From Lolium rigidum (lineage: Eukaryota > Streptophyta > Magnoliopsida > Poales > Poaceae), in contig NC_061508.1 of assembly GCF_022539505.1 (NCBI RefSeq), positions 95,087,276 to 95,151,275 on the forward strand: a stretch of DNA of 64,000 nucleotides. Reading direction: 5' to 3'. Positions 1 through 11,948 of the stretch are shown piece after piece. The notes below the pieces were generated by a model. The model was given only the letters and a program-made list of their open reading frames with translations, made no database searches and was not told where the DNA came from. Positions within the stretch are counted from its first letter, which is position 1. The number at the start of each line of letters is the position of its first letter. Both the position numbers and the translations under genes were made by a program.

Positions 1-1
1 G

Positions 2-175
2 CGTGGTACTATTCTTCACAACATGGATGCCAAACGATGGATTACCGGTGTGACAATACATGGAGTTGGACATGGTTTTGAAGGTGGCTCTGAACATGCA
101 TATGATCAAGAGACAGGGATATTGTTCTACATGTTTCCCCTCTTCATCACTCTTCCGCTCAATCTGATACTATAG
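2..175 (+). other. open frame entering from left edge, unidentified
   Basis: One frame is open from base 2 to a TAG at 173-175 (57 codons), with mixed codon content that could be the end of a coding exon. I do not recognise the peptide. It lies upstream of a Helitron 3' terminus, so it may be a captured gene piece rather than a resident gene. An open frame of this length can also occur by chance. Confidence 0.2.
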
Positions 176-839
176 GTGTAATGCATGATGGTGCAGTGGT
201 GTCTCTAATGCACAGAGATGGAGATGAGCAATCATGGTGTGGTGTCGTCCTTGTGCTCTTTTTTTTAGATGACCATCCTTTTGTGTTGGTAAGCATTCTG
301 GGTTTCTTTGTTGCCATAGGTTTAATACTTTGCTCTAAAGTACAGAGGATTCTCTTTGATCCGGTATGAAACAGAATGCCCATGCGTTTGTGTATGCTCA
401 AAGGAAGCATTTATATTTAAATCGGATGTTTACGGGGTGTTCTAACTATCATGCACTTAATATTTTGTAATATCTCCGATGAAGAATATATGTTAATTTG
501 TACACAATGAAGGACTGAAGGTTAAATATCCTTGTCTCTACCGAACAAATCCGTCCTCTTAACAAACTATCTTTTTTTTTTGAAACCTTAACAAACTATC
601 TTATTACAAAGAAAATTCACGTAATAAAATTTATCTCTATTTTAAAGAAAAAACTCATGTAACCTATTAAGTCTAGAGAGTTCATGTGTATCTTCTTTTT
701 TCGATATTTGACATAGATTGACAGGGTCAATGAGTGTGAGGAGCACCATCTGGTTGCTCAATGGCGGGTTGGTAACAAAGGACTCGAGAAAGTGAGCAGA
801 GATTGTTGCCAGGCGAAATTTCTCTAAAATTGGCAAGTT

Positions 840-910
840 CCAACTTTACAATTAATTTTTTTAGTTGTATCAGTTTATTGAGCCGTGGCGAAGCACGGGC
901 ATTCAACTAG
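840..910 (+). mobile_element. Helitron 3' terminus (body extends left, out of window)
   Basis: The sequence ends in a hairpin (883-898: CCGT, one bulged G, GC, loop GAA, GC, ACGG), then GGGCATTCAA-type spacing, then CTAG at 907-910 followed by T at 911. A short hairpin about 10 bases before a CTRR end next to a target T is the classic Helitron 3' signature. The same architecture recurs on the minus strand at 24138, 25929 and 53414. The 5' end is not in the window. Bases 176-840 contain nothing else I can name. Confidence 0.6.
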
Positions 911-1343
911 TACAGTTACAAAGCATACATTTGGAGTACACACAACAATCTTATCTATAAGTATTCTCTTAACTACGCATTGACATCCACGTTTGTATTT
1001 TGTGTTTGGCAAAAAATTGCCCAGGTGCAGATCTGGATGGTCAGTTCAAAACACAATGAGAATGCAGCAAAATCTTTGCCAAAAAGTTAACGAATTAGCA
1101 TACCAACATATATACCAGCATACATGAATCGTCTAGAAATTCCCCAAAACCGAAAATGAAAATTAAAGGGGATGGTGATCTGAACTCTGAATTCTTACTG
1201 TACCTTTGGGGACGAGGATGCGTGGAGACGCTGGTGGCCGGGATTCTGTCGTCGCTATCGTCGACGGTCGGCTGTCGTCGCCGTCGTCTAGACTTCAGTT
1301 GACCAGCGGCCAGAAGCTGGTTGCCTCGTTGAGGAATATGGAT
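911..1343. other. flank of the transposon nest, no gene recognised
   Basis: AT-rich to about 1190, then GC-rich with GTCG-type repeats (1225-1300). Joined to the right flank of the nest at 42657, it would read on the minus strand like a GC-rich 5' exon followed by a possible splice donor, but no protein is recognisable. Confidence 0.25.
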
Positions 1344-1346
1344 TTA

Positions 1347-1372
1347 GAGCATCTCCAACATGCGCGTAAAAA
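1347..1372. repeat. left terminal inverted repeat of the AP2 element
   Basis: GAGCATCTCCAACA followed by GC-rich sequence. It pairs with the right end at 42628-42653 with few mismatches. TTA lies immediately outside. Confidence 0.75.
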
Positions 1373-1668
1373 GCCGGCGCGCTAAACCTCCGTTTCGCCG
1401 CGCGGTAAACGCATGGCGCGCGCTGGGCGGATTTCGCCCCGCTGGATGTTTCATTTTGCAGCGCGTGTTGGTGCGGAAAAAAAGCACCTCCGCCGGAGGC
1501 TCTATTTTGCAGCCCGCACGCGGCGCAAACTGCTAAATTCGACCTTTCATTTCAAAATTAATCAAACAAACTATGAAAATTTGATCGAAAATACGAATAT
1601 ATTAAAAGTTCAACGATACAGCGCGACATAGAGAACGAAAATACATATTGAAACTACTCGTCCGACTG

Positions 1669-1825
1669 CTAGTCGAAGTCCGAGGAGTGGGTGCTCGAAG
1701 TCGTCTCCGACACCGGCGTCGTCGTCCACTCGAAGGAGAAGGAGGAGGAGAGGACGATGGTGGACGGCCCTGCGCCGTTCTTCTTTTCCTCCTCCTTCCT
1801 CGCCGCCTTCTCGGCCCTCGCCGCC
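1669..1825 (-). pseudogene. AP2/ERF-domain protein, 3' part of split gene
   Basis: This is the continuation of the frame broken at 41464. Read on the minus strand from 1825 it encodes a lysine/arginine/alanine-rich stretch, then a serine/threonine-rich acidic C-terminus ending at the TAG at 1669-1671. Codon phase matches the 5' part exactly once the gypsy element and one copy of its target duplication are removed. The Ala/Arg/Lys register (AARK repeats) continues smoothly across the junction. The piece has no start codon of its own and cannot be translated as a gene by itself. Confidence 0.7.
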
Positions 1826-2217
1826 TGATATAGGCATCCCCAATGGGCCTGCCGAAGATGGTACCCGGGGTTTTACTGAAGGTCCACGACCCGAAGATTG
1901 TAAAGCCCGAAAGCCCAGTTAGGAGAGAGTTTGGAAAGATAGAATTGTATTAGGAATATTGACTTGTAATTACTACGGGACGGACTCAGATTGTCTCCCG
2001 AAACTCTGTAACTTGTTTATCACGAAACCCTCGGCTCCGCCTCCTATATAAGGGGGAGTCGAGGGACGAAGAGAAGATCGATTCATTGTCAACACAACCC
2101 TATTTTTCTAGTAGTCGAATACTTCTCCGACTGAAACTCTCGAGATCTACTTCCTCTCTACTTCCAACTAAACCCTAGTCTACAATCCGTAGGCATTGAC
2201 AAGTTAATCCCTTGTCA
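1826..2217 (+). repeat. 5' LTR of outer gypsy element
   Basis: Begins TGATATAGG and ends TTGTCA. A TATA-like CCTATATAAGG box lies at about 2041-2051, consistent with an LTR promoter. It aligns along its length with 41072-41463 and 41981-42369. Confidence 0.8.
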
Positions 2218-2219
2218 AT

Positions 2220-2237
2220 TGGCGTCGTCTGTGGGAA
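2220..2237 (+). other. primer-binding site of outer gypsy element
   Basis: TGGCGTCGTCTGTGGGAA begins two bases after the 5' LTR. It has the TGG start expected for pairing with a tRNA CCA end. I did not identify the primer tRNA. Confidence 0.55.
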
Positions 2238-2256
2238 TTAGAGGCGACAAGTAACT

Positions 2257-2510
2257 GATCTCGATGGCACGTTCAAGATCATCGATTTCTTCGGTAGCAA
2301 GCAACACGATGGATAGAGGTAAACGGATTGAAACTGATCTAGTCGATTTCTTCGGTAGCAAGCAACGCGATGGATAGAGGTAAACGGATCGAAACTGATC
2401 TAGTCGATTTTGCCGCTAGGTCTTGAACTGATCTCGATGGCACGTTCAAGATCGTCGATTTCTTCGGTAGCAAGCAACGCGATGCATGCCAAAGGTTTGC
2501 CGCGAAACCT
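2257..2510 (+). repeat. short direct repeats in gypsy leader
   Basis: A unit of about 61 bp containing GATTTCTTCGGTAGCAAGCA recurs three times (near 2286, 2346 and 2457), and the sequence starting GATCTCGATGGCACGTTCAA occurs twice (2257 and 2431). The array sits where the start of gag is expected and seems to mark a rearranged deletion junction. Confidence 0.6.
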
Positions 2511-2570
2511 CACTCTCCTGCAGTAGAGTTGATGCCAATACCGCTATCATGGCCCTTTCCTCAATGAGGT

Positions 2571-3410
2571 CTTGATATGGTGGGAAAATTGCACAAGGCT
2601 TGGCCAGGAGGATAAGAGTATATGCTCGTAGCTGTCGACAAGTTCACAAAGTGGATAGAAGCGAAGCTGATAAATTCACCAGATGCAGCATCCGCAATCA
2701 AGTTTGTTAAGAGTATCGTTTTTCGATTTCGAGTCCCTCACAGCATCGTCACAGACAACGGCAACAATTTCACATCCAAGGAGTTCAAAGCATATTGCGC
2801 TGAGGTAGGCATCAAATTACAATTTGCTTCAGTTGCGCATCCGCAAACCAACGGTCAGGTCGAGAAAGCAAACGGCATCATCTGCAACGGCACCAAGAAG
2901 CGCCTGTTAACACCATTGGAAAAAGCCCGACACACATGGCCAGAGGAGGTGCCTAGCGTGTTATGGAGTATTCGAACAACACCAAATACGGCGACACAGG
3001 AAACTCCGTTCTTTTTAGTCCATGGAGCTGAGGCAGTGTTGCCGATCGAGATAGAACACAGCTCCCCGAGAGTGGCGGAATTCAATGCAGAAACCTCGAG
3101 AAAGGTACTGGAAGATGACGTCGACGCACTCGATGAAGCTCGAGATGAGGCATTATCAAGGGTCACCAAGTACCAGCAAGATATGAAAAACTACCACAGT
3201 CGATGTCTGCGACCAAGATCCTTCCAGGTGGGCGACTTGGTTCTTCGGCTTACGCAAAACAGCCATGAGAAACTCGAGTCGCCATGGATTGGCCCGTACA
3301 TCATCACAGAGGTAATTGAAGGAGGAGCATACATGATAAAGGACAAGAAGACAGGGATCGCCGAACCAAACCCTTGGAACGTGGCGCAACTTAGGCGTTT
3401 CTACGCCTAA
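2571..3410 (+). pseudogene. gypsy integrase C-terminal part
   Basis: The frame encodes most of a retrotransposon integrase core. The first Asp is in VDKFTKW, the second in TDNGNNF and the Glu in NGQVEKAN, so the D,D,E triad is present. A GPY-type motif (WIGPY) follows near the C-terminus, as in Ty3/gypsy integrases. Integrase inserts the reverse-transcribed DNA into the host genome. The frame carries a TAA stop just upstream of the ATG at 2622. The zinc-binding N-terminus and all upstream pol domains are absent. Downstream, 3411-3785 is non-coding 3' sequence of the element. Confidence 0.85.
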
Positions 3411-3785
3411 AGTCGAAATATAGTCCTCTTTGTAAACATACAATGTACTGAAACGCCCGCGAGTTTTCAGACGCACTCTTTTCCATTCAAGGCACCGAGT
3501 GGGGCTGAAAGGTTTTTAATGAGGCGGACTCGCGGTGCTGCAATATAGTAAAGATATTGGCGATATACATCTTTTTCATCGACAGGCTCAGGGGATCGTA
3601 ACCCGCAATAACAATATATATAAACTTCCGCAAAAAATAGTTATTTGGTCTGGCGCAAAAATAGCTCGCAAACCAATAAAGATATAAACACCGGCCAACA
3701 AAAAAGCTCGGGGGCTTGATGAAAGGAAAAACATAAAAGCTGTTTTACAATATACATTGTGCTTACAATATATATATTCTCACTG

Positions 3786-4812
3786 TCAAGGAAAACTCGA
3801 CAAGAGAAAAAGAAACTCTAAGTTACCACCTAGTATATCATCTATGTTTACTCTCTCATTACTTGCAGCACCACTCCTATGTTCAGCATAGCTACCTCTC
3901 ACGAAGAATTTGGCATCTAGTCGAAGTAATTCATCCATCATCTCTTCGGCTACAGGGTTCACAACATCGTTGATTTTATCGATGTTCCGCCTCCTCCTAG
4001 TTAATTTGGCTTGACATTTGGCGACAATTTTGGTCATGTCTAACTTTGGGTAACGGACCTGCAACATAATCATGGCAAACCTTGCCCCAGTAGTTAGTTG
4101 GGCCCGTACAAACTCATGGATTCGAGGAGCGTCCCGGAATTTGTCCATCAGAGCAGGAAGAGTTTCCAGCGGAGAATTGCGAGGAAACATGGTGTTATAA
4201 ACCAGGGCTAATGTCCTTGTGCAGAAATCAAGAAAATCGCGGACTTGACTTGCACGGTCCTAAAATCTGACGATTTGTCGGGTACGTTCAGGCGTAGCCC
4301 AAAAGTTAGAACCATGTTCCAACGCAAGTTTGAGAAGCACATTGGACCTAGCTTCAACACGTTGATCTTTGGCAGCCGTATCCAGAAAAGAACCTACCAA
4401 CGGAAGCATCAGCGAGAGGTGGAAAACAAGCAGGATAAAATTGAAAAAGATCAAACTCAGGAAGTCTACCTGCCATATTCAAGCTAGAATCGTTCATCAG
4501 TTGAAGCATATAATCTTCCCGCGAAGTAGCTTTTGCAGCTTCAGTAACCGTGGCTTCCTTTAACGCTAGGGCTTCCTGAGCCTGATGAAGAGCAAGTTTT
4601 TCCTTCTCGGAAGATCTTCGAGATTGCTCCATTATCACGAGAGTCTGTTTCTTCATCGACTGAAGTTGCTGTCGAAGTTCGTTCAAATCTTCTATCTGAC
4701 CAGCGCTCGAAGAACCTTCAATAAACTCGTCAACGGAAGTTTTTCTCGAATAGGACGTGGCCGATAACGCATCCGAAGAACGAGGCACCACGGTATAGTT
4801 GTCAAAAACCAA
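3786..4812 (-). pseudogene. second antisense gene of gypsy element, degenerate
   Basis: Two minus-strand blocks (4812-4354 and 4190-3786) appear to be exons of one protein. The first has a Glu/Lys/Gln-rich coiled-coil-like stretch; the second is a mixed helical domain with a basic Arg-rich segment. It lies antisense to the integrase, between integrase and 3' LTR. Tat-lineage gypsy elements are known to carry extra antisense genes here, of unknown function. I recognise no domain. A splice junction near 4200-4360 is likely but was not resolved. Confidence 0.5.
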
Positions 4813-4994
4813 CTGGAGAGGAAAATTTCGACATCAATAACTTGGCAAAATAGCTTTCCATTGATTCATTTGGATATTTACATGAGCATTACAAACGATG
4901 GTTCCTAGTGAACCAATGATAGGCTGTCGCAAAAGCTACTATGGCGACAGCAACAAAAGAGGAAGAACAAAGCAAAAAGCAGGGACAAGACGGT

Positions 4995-6981
4995 CTACTT
5001 GGCCTCCGGCTTTGTAGAACTAGAGGAAGGAGTTGGTTTGCATCCAAGGAAGGAGAGGATTTTCTTCGAGTTCGACTTCGCAGCCTTAATCAAGGATTGC
5101 CACCTCTTCGTCTCCATCTTCTTGACATCACCAACCTTCGCCCAGTCGACGTTTTGTTGGCTTTCAGCAACCAAAGCGATGGTGCCTTCGATGCCTATCT
5201 TCAAGCCCTCTTGCCGGAGGCCCAGCCCAAGATCTTCTTCTGGAATGAAGTGCTTGGCCAGGGCAGCAAAGGTGTCGGGCTGCTCTTTCTTCGCAAACAA
5301 GTAGGGGAAAAGCCGAGAAAATGCCGACTTAGATCGGCGATGCTTTGGCGCACTTCATCTCCATGAATTTCAAGGAGAGAAAGAGCGTCAAGAAGGCGAT
5401 CATCTTTGGGCTTTTCGAGTTCAAAATCCTGATGCATCCTCCCTGCTAAAACAAATTTCGGGTTGTCAACAAGTGCACGGAAGGGCAAAGGTTCACGAAG
5501 AATCAAAGTGGTTAGAGCACTTACTAACGAAGCACCGATTTTGCGACTCCAAGCGGGCGGTAATGTCCTCCTCGCGAGCAGATTGTCGAGTTGTGTTCTC
5601 GCTCAAGGCATTTTCCACGTCATGGAGTCTTTTTTCGAAGACCCTCGACAGCGGCAGCGTCTAACTCAGCCTTTTCGCGAGCTTTTTCGCTTTGCTCCAG
5701 CTTGAGGGCAAGGTCATCAGCGCGCTTATTAGCCTCAGAAAGGGCCTCTAGCAAAATAAAGGATGACAATGTTATGACAAAATAGAAGAGGAAAATCTAC
5801 TCGATGAAAAGAGGCAAGAGAGGAATACCTTTCAACTTATCAGCATGGTCACGGTACCCGACAAATTGGGTACCAAGACGAATAAATTCTTTCATCAAAG
5901 GCTGAAAAGTAACGGATGAGAAAATCAACTTAGGGAAAAGTTTGACAGCAAAAAAGATAATGAGAAAAGCACTTACATCGTCCATAGGAGGAGTCGCCGA
6001 GCTACCGGTCAAAAGACTCAACTCTTTGCCCAACTCAGTCCTCGCTCTCTTCGGTGACGGGGCACGGGGGCTCACGACAGGAGTCGGATGTCCTATGTCC
6101 TGTTGAGGAGGCGAGGTTTCGTCCGCGTCAAGGCGAGTTTCGGAAATAACTAAAGTACGAGACGTACTCGTTACAGCAGTCACGTTAACAGGAGGATCTT
6201 CTTCCTCGTCGCCACTGTGCATCAAGAAAAAGTATAAGAAACAAAACAGGAAAATATCGGGTGCAAAGGAAAAAGGCGACAGAGACTTACGAGCTAACGA
6301 GGGCATCATCATAAGGGTTGAAGGTTTTCCCCTCCTCTTCGGGTGAAGTCTCCTCGACAGGAGATTTACCCGCTTTGGAGGTGCCGGAGTCTGCGACTTC
6401 ATCCCTTTTCCTCTTGTTCGTTGGGGAAGCAGCAGAAGGGAGAGAGCGCGTAGACTCGGAGGCCTCAGATTAAGCTTCTCTTTCAGAGGAAGCTGCGGAT
6501 TTGTGAGAACCCGCAACTTCACTCTCAGGGCGAGAAGTGCCATGGTTATCATCGGTGACGATGGTTCGTTCCTCGACTTCCCCACCTTCAGGAAGGGGAG
6601 GAAGAGAAGATACAACTTGATGTTTCTACAAGGCGAAAAAATAGGACAACAAGTTATACCAATGAAATTCGCAATGTTGTAGCCGCTAAAAGTTAAAATT
6701 GCGAGAACAAAGATAGTTTACCTTGGGGAGGGCGTTGGTGCTGCTATACGGCTCCACGCGACAAGAGGATGGAACGGCGTCTTTCTTGCTCAGCGACGAC
6801 ATCCTCCGAACAAGCTTCTCTAGGTCTTTTACTGGAAGATCCTTGGAGAAGCGGTCCACATCTTTGTCGCCAGCATACATCCATAGAGGGTTCTTGCGAG
6901 CCTGTAAAGGCTGCACCTGTCGAGGGTACTCCTCGCCAATGCCCTCCGGTAGGGGCTTAGGGTTGACGGAATCCTGTAGGC
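4995..6981 (-). pseudogene. antisense gene of gypsy element (putative gypsy-type transposon domain family), 5' truncated
   Basis: Minus-strand pieces correspond to the middle and C-terminal parts of the plant 'putative gypsy type transposon' family (Transposase_28-like): NPLWMYAGDKDVDRF near 6860, an acidic Ser/Pro-rich linker (6620-6000), a helical segment (5510-5300) and a Lys/Ser-rich C-terminus ending at 4995. The forward copy at 8489-10408 is a paralogue carrying the missing N-terminal half. Frames change between blocks, partly through introns and partly through damage. The N-terminal half is lost: the gene is cut at 6981 by another gypsy LTR, and its likely promoter and start codon lie far away at 39642. 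Function in the element is unknown. Confidence 0.55.
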
Positions 6982-7523
6982 TGACACGAGACATCGGTTC
7001 ACAGACAAGCGGGGAGAGCGATTTACCCAGGTTCGGGGCCCTCGATGAGGTAAAACCCTTACGTCCTGCCTGTCTCTGTTCTTTAATTATGATGACGGTG
7101 GATTACAATGGGGTGCCGAATACTTCGGCTGAGATCTAGTCGAGATTGCTATTGCTAGGGTTACCTAGCTTTAAGTTTTCTCCGGCTAAGATTGCTAAGA
7201 TTGTTCGTGTCCCTCGGCAGCCCCTCTCCTGGCCTTTATATAGGAGGCCGAGGTCTCAAGGGTCCTAACCGAGTACGACTAGGTTTACGGTAGTTTAGAT
7301 CCAATCTTTCCTTGTTTGTTCGCTTCCTTGTCTTGCCCGTCAAGGAATCTTCTAGTGCGCCGACCTAGTGGCCCATCTCGCCTTCGAGTATCTTCATGGG
7401 CCTCCAATTTGTCAATACCGGATAGGGCAATGCGGTTACCCGAAGGGTAATGCCCACGTCGGTAGCCCCGAGTGTCTAGCGAAGATAATTCGGGTAGAGA
7501 CTAATGCATGTTTTTTCCTGACA
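6982..7523 (-). repeat. 3' LTR of reverse gypsy element
   Basis: Read on the minus strand it begins TGTCAGGAAAA (from 7523) and ends GTGTCA (6982). A CCTATATAAAGG box lies at about 7235-7246. A purine-rich tract (minus-strand AAGGAGAAGAA) is adjacent at 7524-7536, as expected just upstream of a 3' LTR. Flanking 5-mers (TAGGC left, TTCTT right) do not match, so it is not a solo LTR. Confidence 0.6.
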
Positions 7524-7569
7524 TTCTTCTCCTTCATTGCTCTTGTTCATCTTGATTATGCTTCATCTT

Positions 7570-8020
7570 CTTTTTATCGCGTGCGCGTCAGCGCTCCCGA
7601 TGGGAGTAGCCCCCGAGTCTAGGTACGGACGCTTGCAATCCGTGCGTAGACTCAAGTTGTACTACTCGAATACTTTCCTCTCGCCAAGTTTTTCACAAGT
7701 CTTCATAGGTCATCCGATACATTTTCTTTTTGCAAAGGATAATGAGTAACGTGCCCAACTTTTGTTGGTTAAGCGCCGGTGGCAAAACAACGTTACTCTA
7801 CACGGAATCAAGTCCCCGGGCATGATCTCGGAGTGCAAAAAACTTTCAACGGGTGTGCACCACGTCCTCCCGATGGGAGTAATTAACGAAGTGTGCAAAA
7901 AACTTTCAAACTTTTATTCCTTCGACTGCTTATTCTGTCGAATCTTCTTTTATCGGGTGCGCGTCAGCGCTCCCGATGGGAGTAGCCCCCGAGTCCAGGT
8001 TCGGATGCTTGCAATCCGTG
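7570..8020. repeat. repeated motif in gypsy 3' non-coding region
   Basis: The block containing GCGCGTCAGCGCTCCCGATG and CCCCCGAGT occurs at about 7576 and 7954, with a shorter CCCGATGGGAGTA copy at 7869. The reverse complement (CTCGGGGGCTACTCCCATCG) recurs at about 40275 and 40410. From 8021 to 8340 there is further non-coding sequence with GACTTGAC-type repeats. Confidence 0.6.
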
Positions 8021-8488
8021 CGTGGACTCAATTCCTTCATCCGATGATTTTTTATATTTCCTTCGGGTGCCTCTAGTTTTTTTTTTATATATGACGTCAT
8101 AGTTTTGGGCCGATTGACGGGTTTTGACTTGACGTGTAACTGCTGTGGGCCTATTGATAGGACTTGACCTGACGGGCCCACCCTAGCTCTGCGCAGGCAG
8201 TTTTTAGGTCTTGGTCAGTGCACGCGCGGCGATCGAGGCGTCACCTCATTTTTCGCGCGACGTGGGAATAATGGGCCGCCGGTTCCACTCCTTCTTCCAG
8301 CGCCATGTGTACACTCAGATCTGCTCCTCTCCCCACGATGCTTTGTGGAGTTATGGCCACGTCTGTGCCCAAATTCTTTCGAGATAAATAGGGAGCCTCC
8401 TTTCTTTTTACCTTTTACCCCGTTCACTGCTCATCTTCTCCTTCAAGCCTCCTGCTCTTCTGCCCTTTCATCAGAAGCTTCGTTCACC

Positions 8489-10408
8489 ATGGGCAAAAAG
8501 AAGAGTGGCAACACATCGGAGGCGGCCAAAGTTAGCCGCAACTGGAGCGCTTCTGCCATTACCAACCGCGACATCAACAAACTTCGCGCCCTCGGCTTCA
8601 TCTCCACATCTGAGGATGACATTCGTCTCCCGAGTCAGGTTTCTCGCCCAAGCCCCCCAAAGGGCTTCACCGTCATGTTTGTCGCTTTTCTGTTTCGTGG
8701 CCTATCTCTTCCGGCACACGAGTTTCTTCGTTCCCTCCTTTTCTTCTATGGGATTCAGCTACGGCGGCTGACCCCAAATTCCATCCTCCACCTTTCCATT
8801 TTTATCACTGTCTGTGAAGCCTTCCTCGGCATTGAGCCCCACTGGGGTCTTTGGAGGAAGATCTTCTATGTGAAGCGTCATAATGATAGCAACGGCCCCC
8901 CTGTCGTCGGCGGCGTTGGCTTCGTTGTCAGGAAGGAGGTCGACTACTTCGACTATCCGATGAAGGAATCCGTCCAGGCTGGCGCAACAAGTGGTTCTAC
9001 CTTCGGGACCCTATCGTTTCTGGGCGGCGTTCAAATCTCCCTCCTTTTGACGATGTCTTGGTGGCTCACAAGAAGAAGTCTTGGAACAACGCCCTTTCTC
9101 CCGAAGAAAAGGCGATAGCCGACGAGCTTTTCAAGCAAATTGTCACTTTGAAGAATTCAGGAGGCATGACGATGTGCGGTACTGAAGTAGTTTCGGTTTT
9201 CCTACAACGTCGAGTGCGGCCGCCGATGTCTCGCCCTCACCGGTCGTGGCTTTTCAGCGGCAAAAACGACAAGTCGAGGGTCAACTCTGCCGACACGTCG
9301 GCAAATGAGCTCCAGAACGAAGTTCGTCGCCTGACATGCCTCAGCACCAAGGACACCATTGTCTTGACATCGGCGCGCCCTCCTTATGATTTCAAGCATC
9401 TTCCGTCCGGGGTAACCTTATCGTTCTCATTTACTGTCATTACCTTTTTTTTTGGTGCCTTACATGTTTTCTATCCTTCCGCAGGTTCCCGCTGTCGCCC
9501 AATGTTATCCTCCCTCACCCGAGAGCGGTGTGGTATTAGAAGACGACGATGATGATTCTGAGGGAACCGAGGATGCTCAGCATGCCCTTGAGGACAGCGA
9601 TGTCCAAGAGGAGGAGACTGCTGAAGATGACGCCTTCCTCAAGAGCAGTCGTCGCAAGCAGGTACATGATGATCTTATCGCTTCGGCTGAATCAAGTTCT
9701 TCAGGAGGAGATAATGATGTCGACGAAGCTGCTTCGCCTCCTCCTGCTAAGAAGGGTTCAACAAGTTTCTTCGTGGACGAAGATGATGCGGACTCTGTGA
9801 GCATTTATACTCTTTGTTACTTTTATTTCTTGTCACCTTGTATGCTAGCTGCTCGCCGTACTTGAACAGCTACGCCGATGATGATGACGATGTTCCTCTC
9901 GCAAAGAGGGCTAAGCGGCCTCTGAAAGAGTAGATCGGCTAAGGAATCGAACCCTTCTCCTGCCAAGTCGACACCTCCATCCCGAATGGGTGTAGAGAAG
10001 GTCCCATTATCGAGAGTTATTCCTTCTGATGATGCTCCCACCCCGCCGGCTGGCCGTGATCACGTAAGTACTTAATCTGTACGGCTTTGTCTGAATCTCC
10101 ATCACCTGACTCCTCTTGTTTTTTCCCGGCTGCAGCCGATTTACACTACAGTCGATGCTGTGGCGGATTTTGCTGAACAATTTACTCGTCTAGAGGCCGA
10201 AAATGCCCAACTTTGGAAGGCTGTCAAATCTTCGGCTGATCAATCGATCGAGGCCAACAGGATCGCTGCCGATGCCAAGAGTGAGAACGCCTTGTTGAAG
10301 GAGGAGGTAACGAGGCTGAAGCGTCAGATGAAAGATGATCAAGATGCCAGGCGTGCAGCGGCGGCTGCAATTGATAAGAAGGAAGGTGTTGTAATGTCCC
10401 AGGTTTAG
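8489..10408 (+). pseudogene. antisense gene of reverse gypsy element (putative gypsy-type transposon domain family)
   Basis: Starts at the ATG at 8489 (MGKKKSG). The first exon encodes the family's conserved helical region, with landmarks FFYGIQLRRLTPNS and WGLWRKIF, followed after 8978 by WRNKWFYLRD in another frame, so one base appears to be missing near 8980. An intron is likely at about 9411-9484 (GT after the conserved HLPSG, ending TTCCGCAG), then an acidic exon, a second intron from about 9799, and a last exon (about 10138-10408) with a coiled coil rich in Glu, Ala and Arg. Upstream, 8345-8488 looks like a promoter and leader. It is antisense to the element it sits in. The family is plant-specific and of unknown function. 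Confidence 0.65.
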
Positions 10409-10410
10409 AG

Positions 10411-11948
10411 ACGATCGAGGGGTAGATTTTAGAAAGGGATGTGCATTGCATAGTAAATTCTGGGGAAATTTCGTGCTTTTAAACTAAAACTGCATCAAAG
10501 GGGGACAAGTTTCTCTCTCGACACCTTACAGGGTTAGGGTTTTGAGAGTGCGACAAACTTGCATCTCACTTCACTAGTTTAGGGTTTTGAGAAGAGAGGG
10601 GAGAGTTTACATGATTGAATTCTAAATGATATGACATGGTTGAATTCAAACCAAGGTTGAATTTGAATTTCAAATTCAAACATTAAATAATTACCTTAAA
10701 TAATGCAATTGAGGAAATTCATTAAGTATATAATCAATAATAAACTAGATGAACAATTATAATAAAGTGGAGCTCATTAGGGAAAACCTTGAGCTTTATT
10801 GAATAACACACAAGATACATTGTCTTTACATTATTCATAATGGAAATAAATGAATTACAACACATTACATAAATGGGCGAGAATAGAAGAAAGAAAAATA
10901 AAGAAAAATTACAAGTTAATGATCCTAGTCTAAATTCTACAAGATCATCTTCATTTGATCTTGAACTTGATGAATTCCAAGTCCATTTTTGAGCCATTGT
11001 TGATCCACTGCACAAAAACACAACAAAGAGAAGTTATGCCAAGTGGCAAAGCCACTTGGCAAGTTAGAAATCAAATGGAAAGGTGAAATGAGCGAGATAA
11101 GCTCAATGTGGCCGAGCTGATCCAGGCCAAAGCCAAGTTCCGAGTTCGGGTGCACGGCACTTGACGGCACACACACACGGCACTGCTCACGGGGGCTGTG
11201 TGCATGCTCACACACACACACGGTGAGTCACTAAGGAGGACAAGCGAGGAGGCTGTCGACCGGGGATGCAAGAGAGCACCATATAAAACCTTTTCGAGCC
11301 AAACCCTAGTCATTTGTTCATCCATCGACGGCGGCGGTGGTAAGTTCATCAAGAACACCAAGAACACTTAGAACAGGGAAAAACCACAAGCCATCGAAAC
11401 CATCCAGGGACAGTTTCACCAAGAGCGTCGAGTCGTGAGCAAGTACCAGATGGAGTAAAGCACCACAAGCTTGTAAGGAGGAGAAGGACAAGCAAACCAA
11501 GCATCACAGAAGCAATCCTCTACACCAACAAACCATCTAGGAGCTGGAGTGAGGTATAAACCAAATCAACCTGAGCAAAACCAAGTTTTGCTCATAAATA
11601 AGCATACAATGCATCACAGGAGCACAGAAGGGTAGAAAACCCTGTTTGTGTCATCATCCAGCTACAAAGCCAATTGGTGCAAGCAAATATGGGTAAAGAC
11701 TCTAGGAAATCAGCCTATGGGAACATCGGTCATGCAAAACGAGTGCATAGCTGAAGAAATCCGACAAAAGATGAAGTCCTAGCCTAGCCTAGCCCACACA
11801 CTCGGCACCTATAGCTATTCGAGGCCATCGAGACTTGGACAAATCATTGTCTATTTTGATTTCAACATCAAGAGCTACTGGCAATCCAATAAATAGATCA
11901 CCCGAGAAAGCATTTGGTGAGCCACAACAAGCCAACAAGAGGGGAGCT
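10411..11948 (+). mobile_element. unclassified LTR-retrotransposon sequence, cut by gap
   Basis: AT-rich sequence with TTTGAATTTCAAATTCAAA, then GC-richer sequence with a TATA-like box (CATATAAAACC at about 11279) followed by a transcribed-leader-like region with repeated ACCAAGAACAC motifs (11340-11370). This resembles a long LTR with promoter. No coding region or LTR partner is visible, and the right side is lost in a gap. Family not recognised. Confidence 0.35.

Larger units (their letters stand above)
6982..10410 (-). mobile_element. second gypsy element, reverse orientation, 3' part only
   Basis: A minus-strand LTR (6982-7523) is followed on its right by a purine-rich tract on the minus strand and then by 3' non-coding sequence with repeats also found at 40190-40510 of the outer element. 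An antisense gene follows on the plus strand. So this is a relative of the outer element in the opposite direction. It stops at about 10410, where unrelated sequence begins; integrase, pol and the other LTR are missing. Confidence 0.6.

Noticed and set aside
4941..5785. Plus-strand ORFs of 60-140 codons
   Set aside because: They are shadows of the antisense gypsy gene on the minus strand, where the composition and paralogue match lie.
6982..7523. Solo LTR
   Set aside because: The flanking 5-mers differ (TAGGC and TTCTT), and a purine tract with 3' non-coding element sequence continues to the right, so it is one end of a larger fragment.
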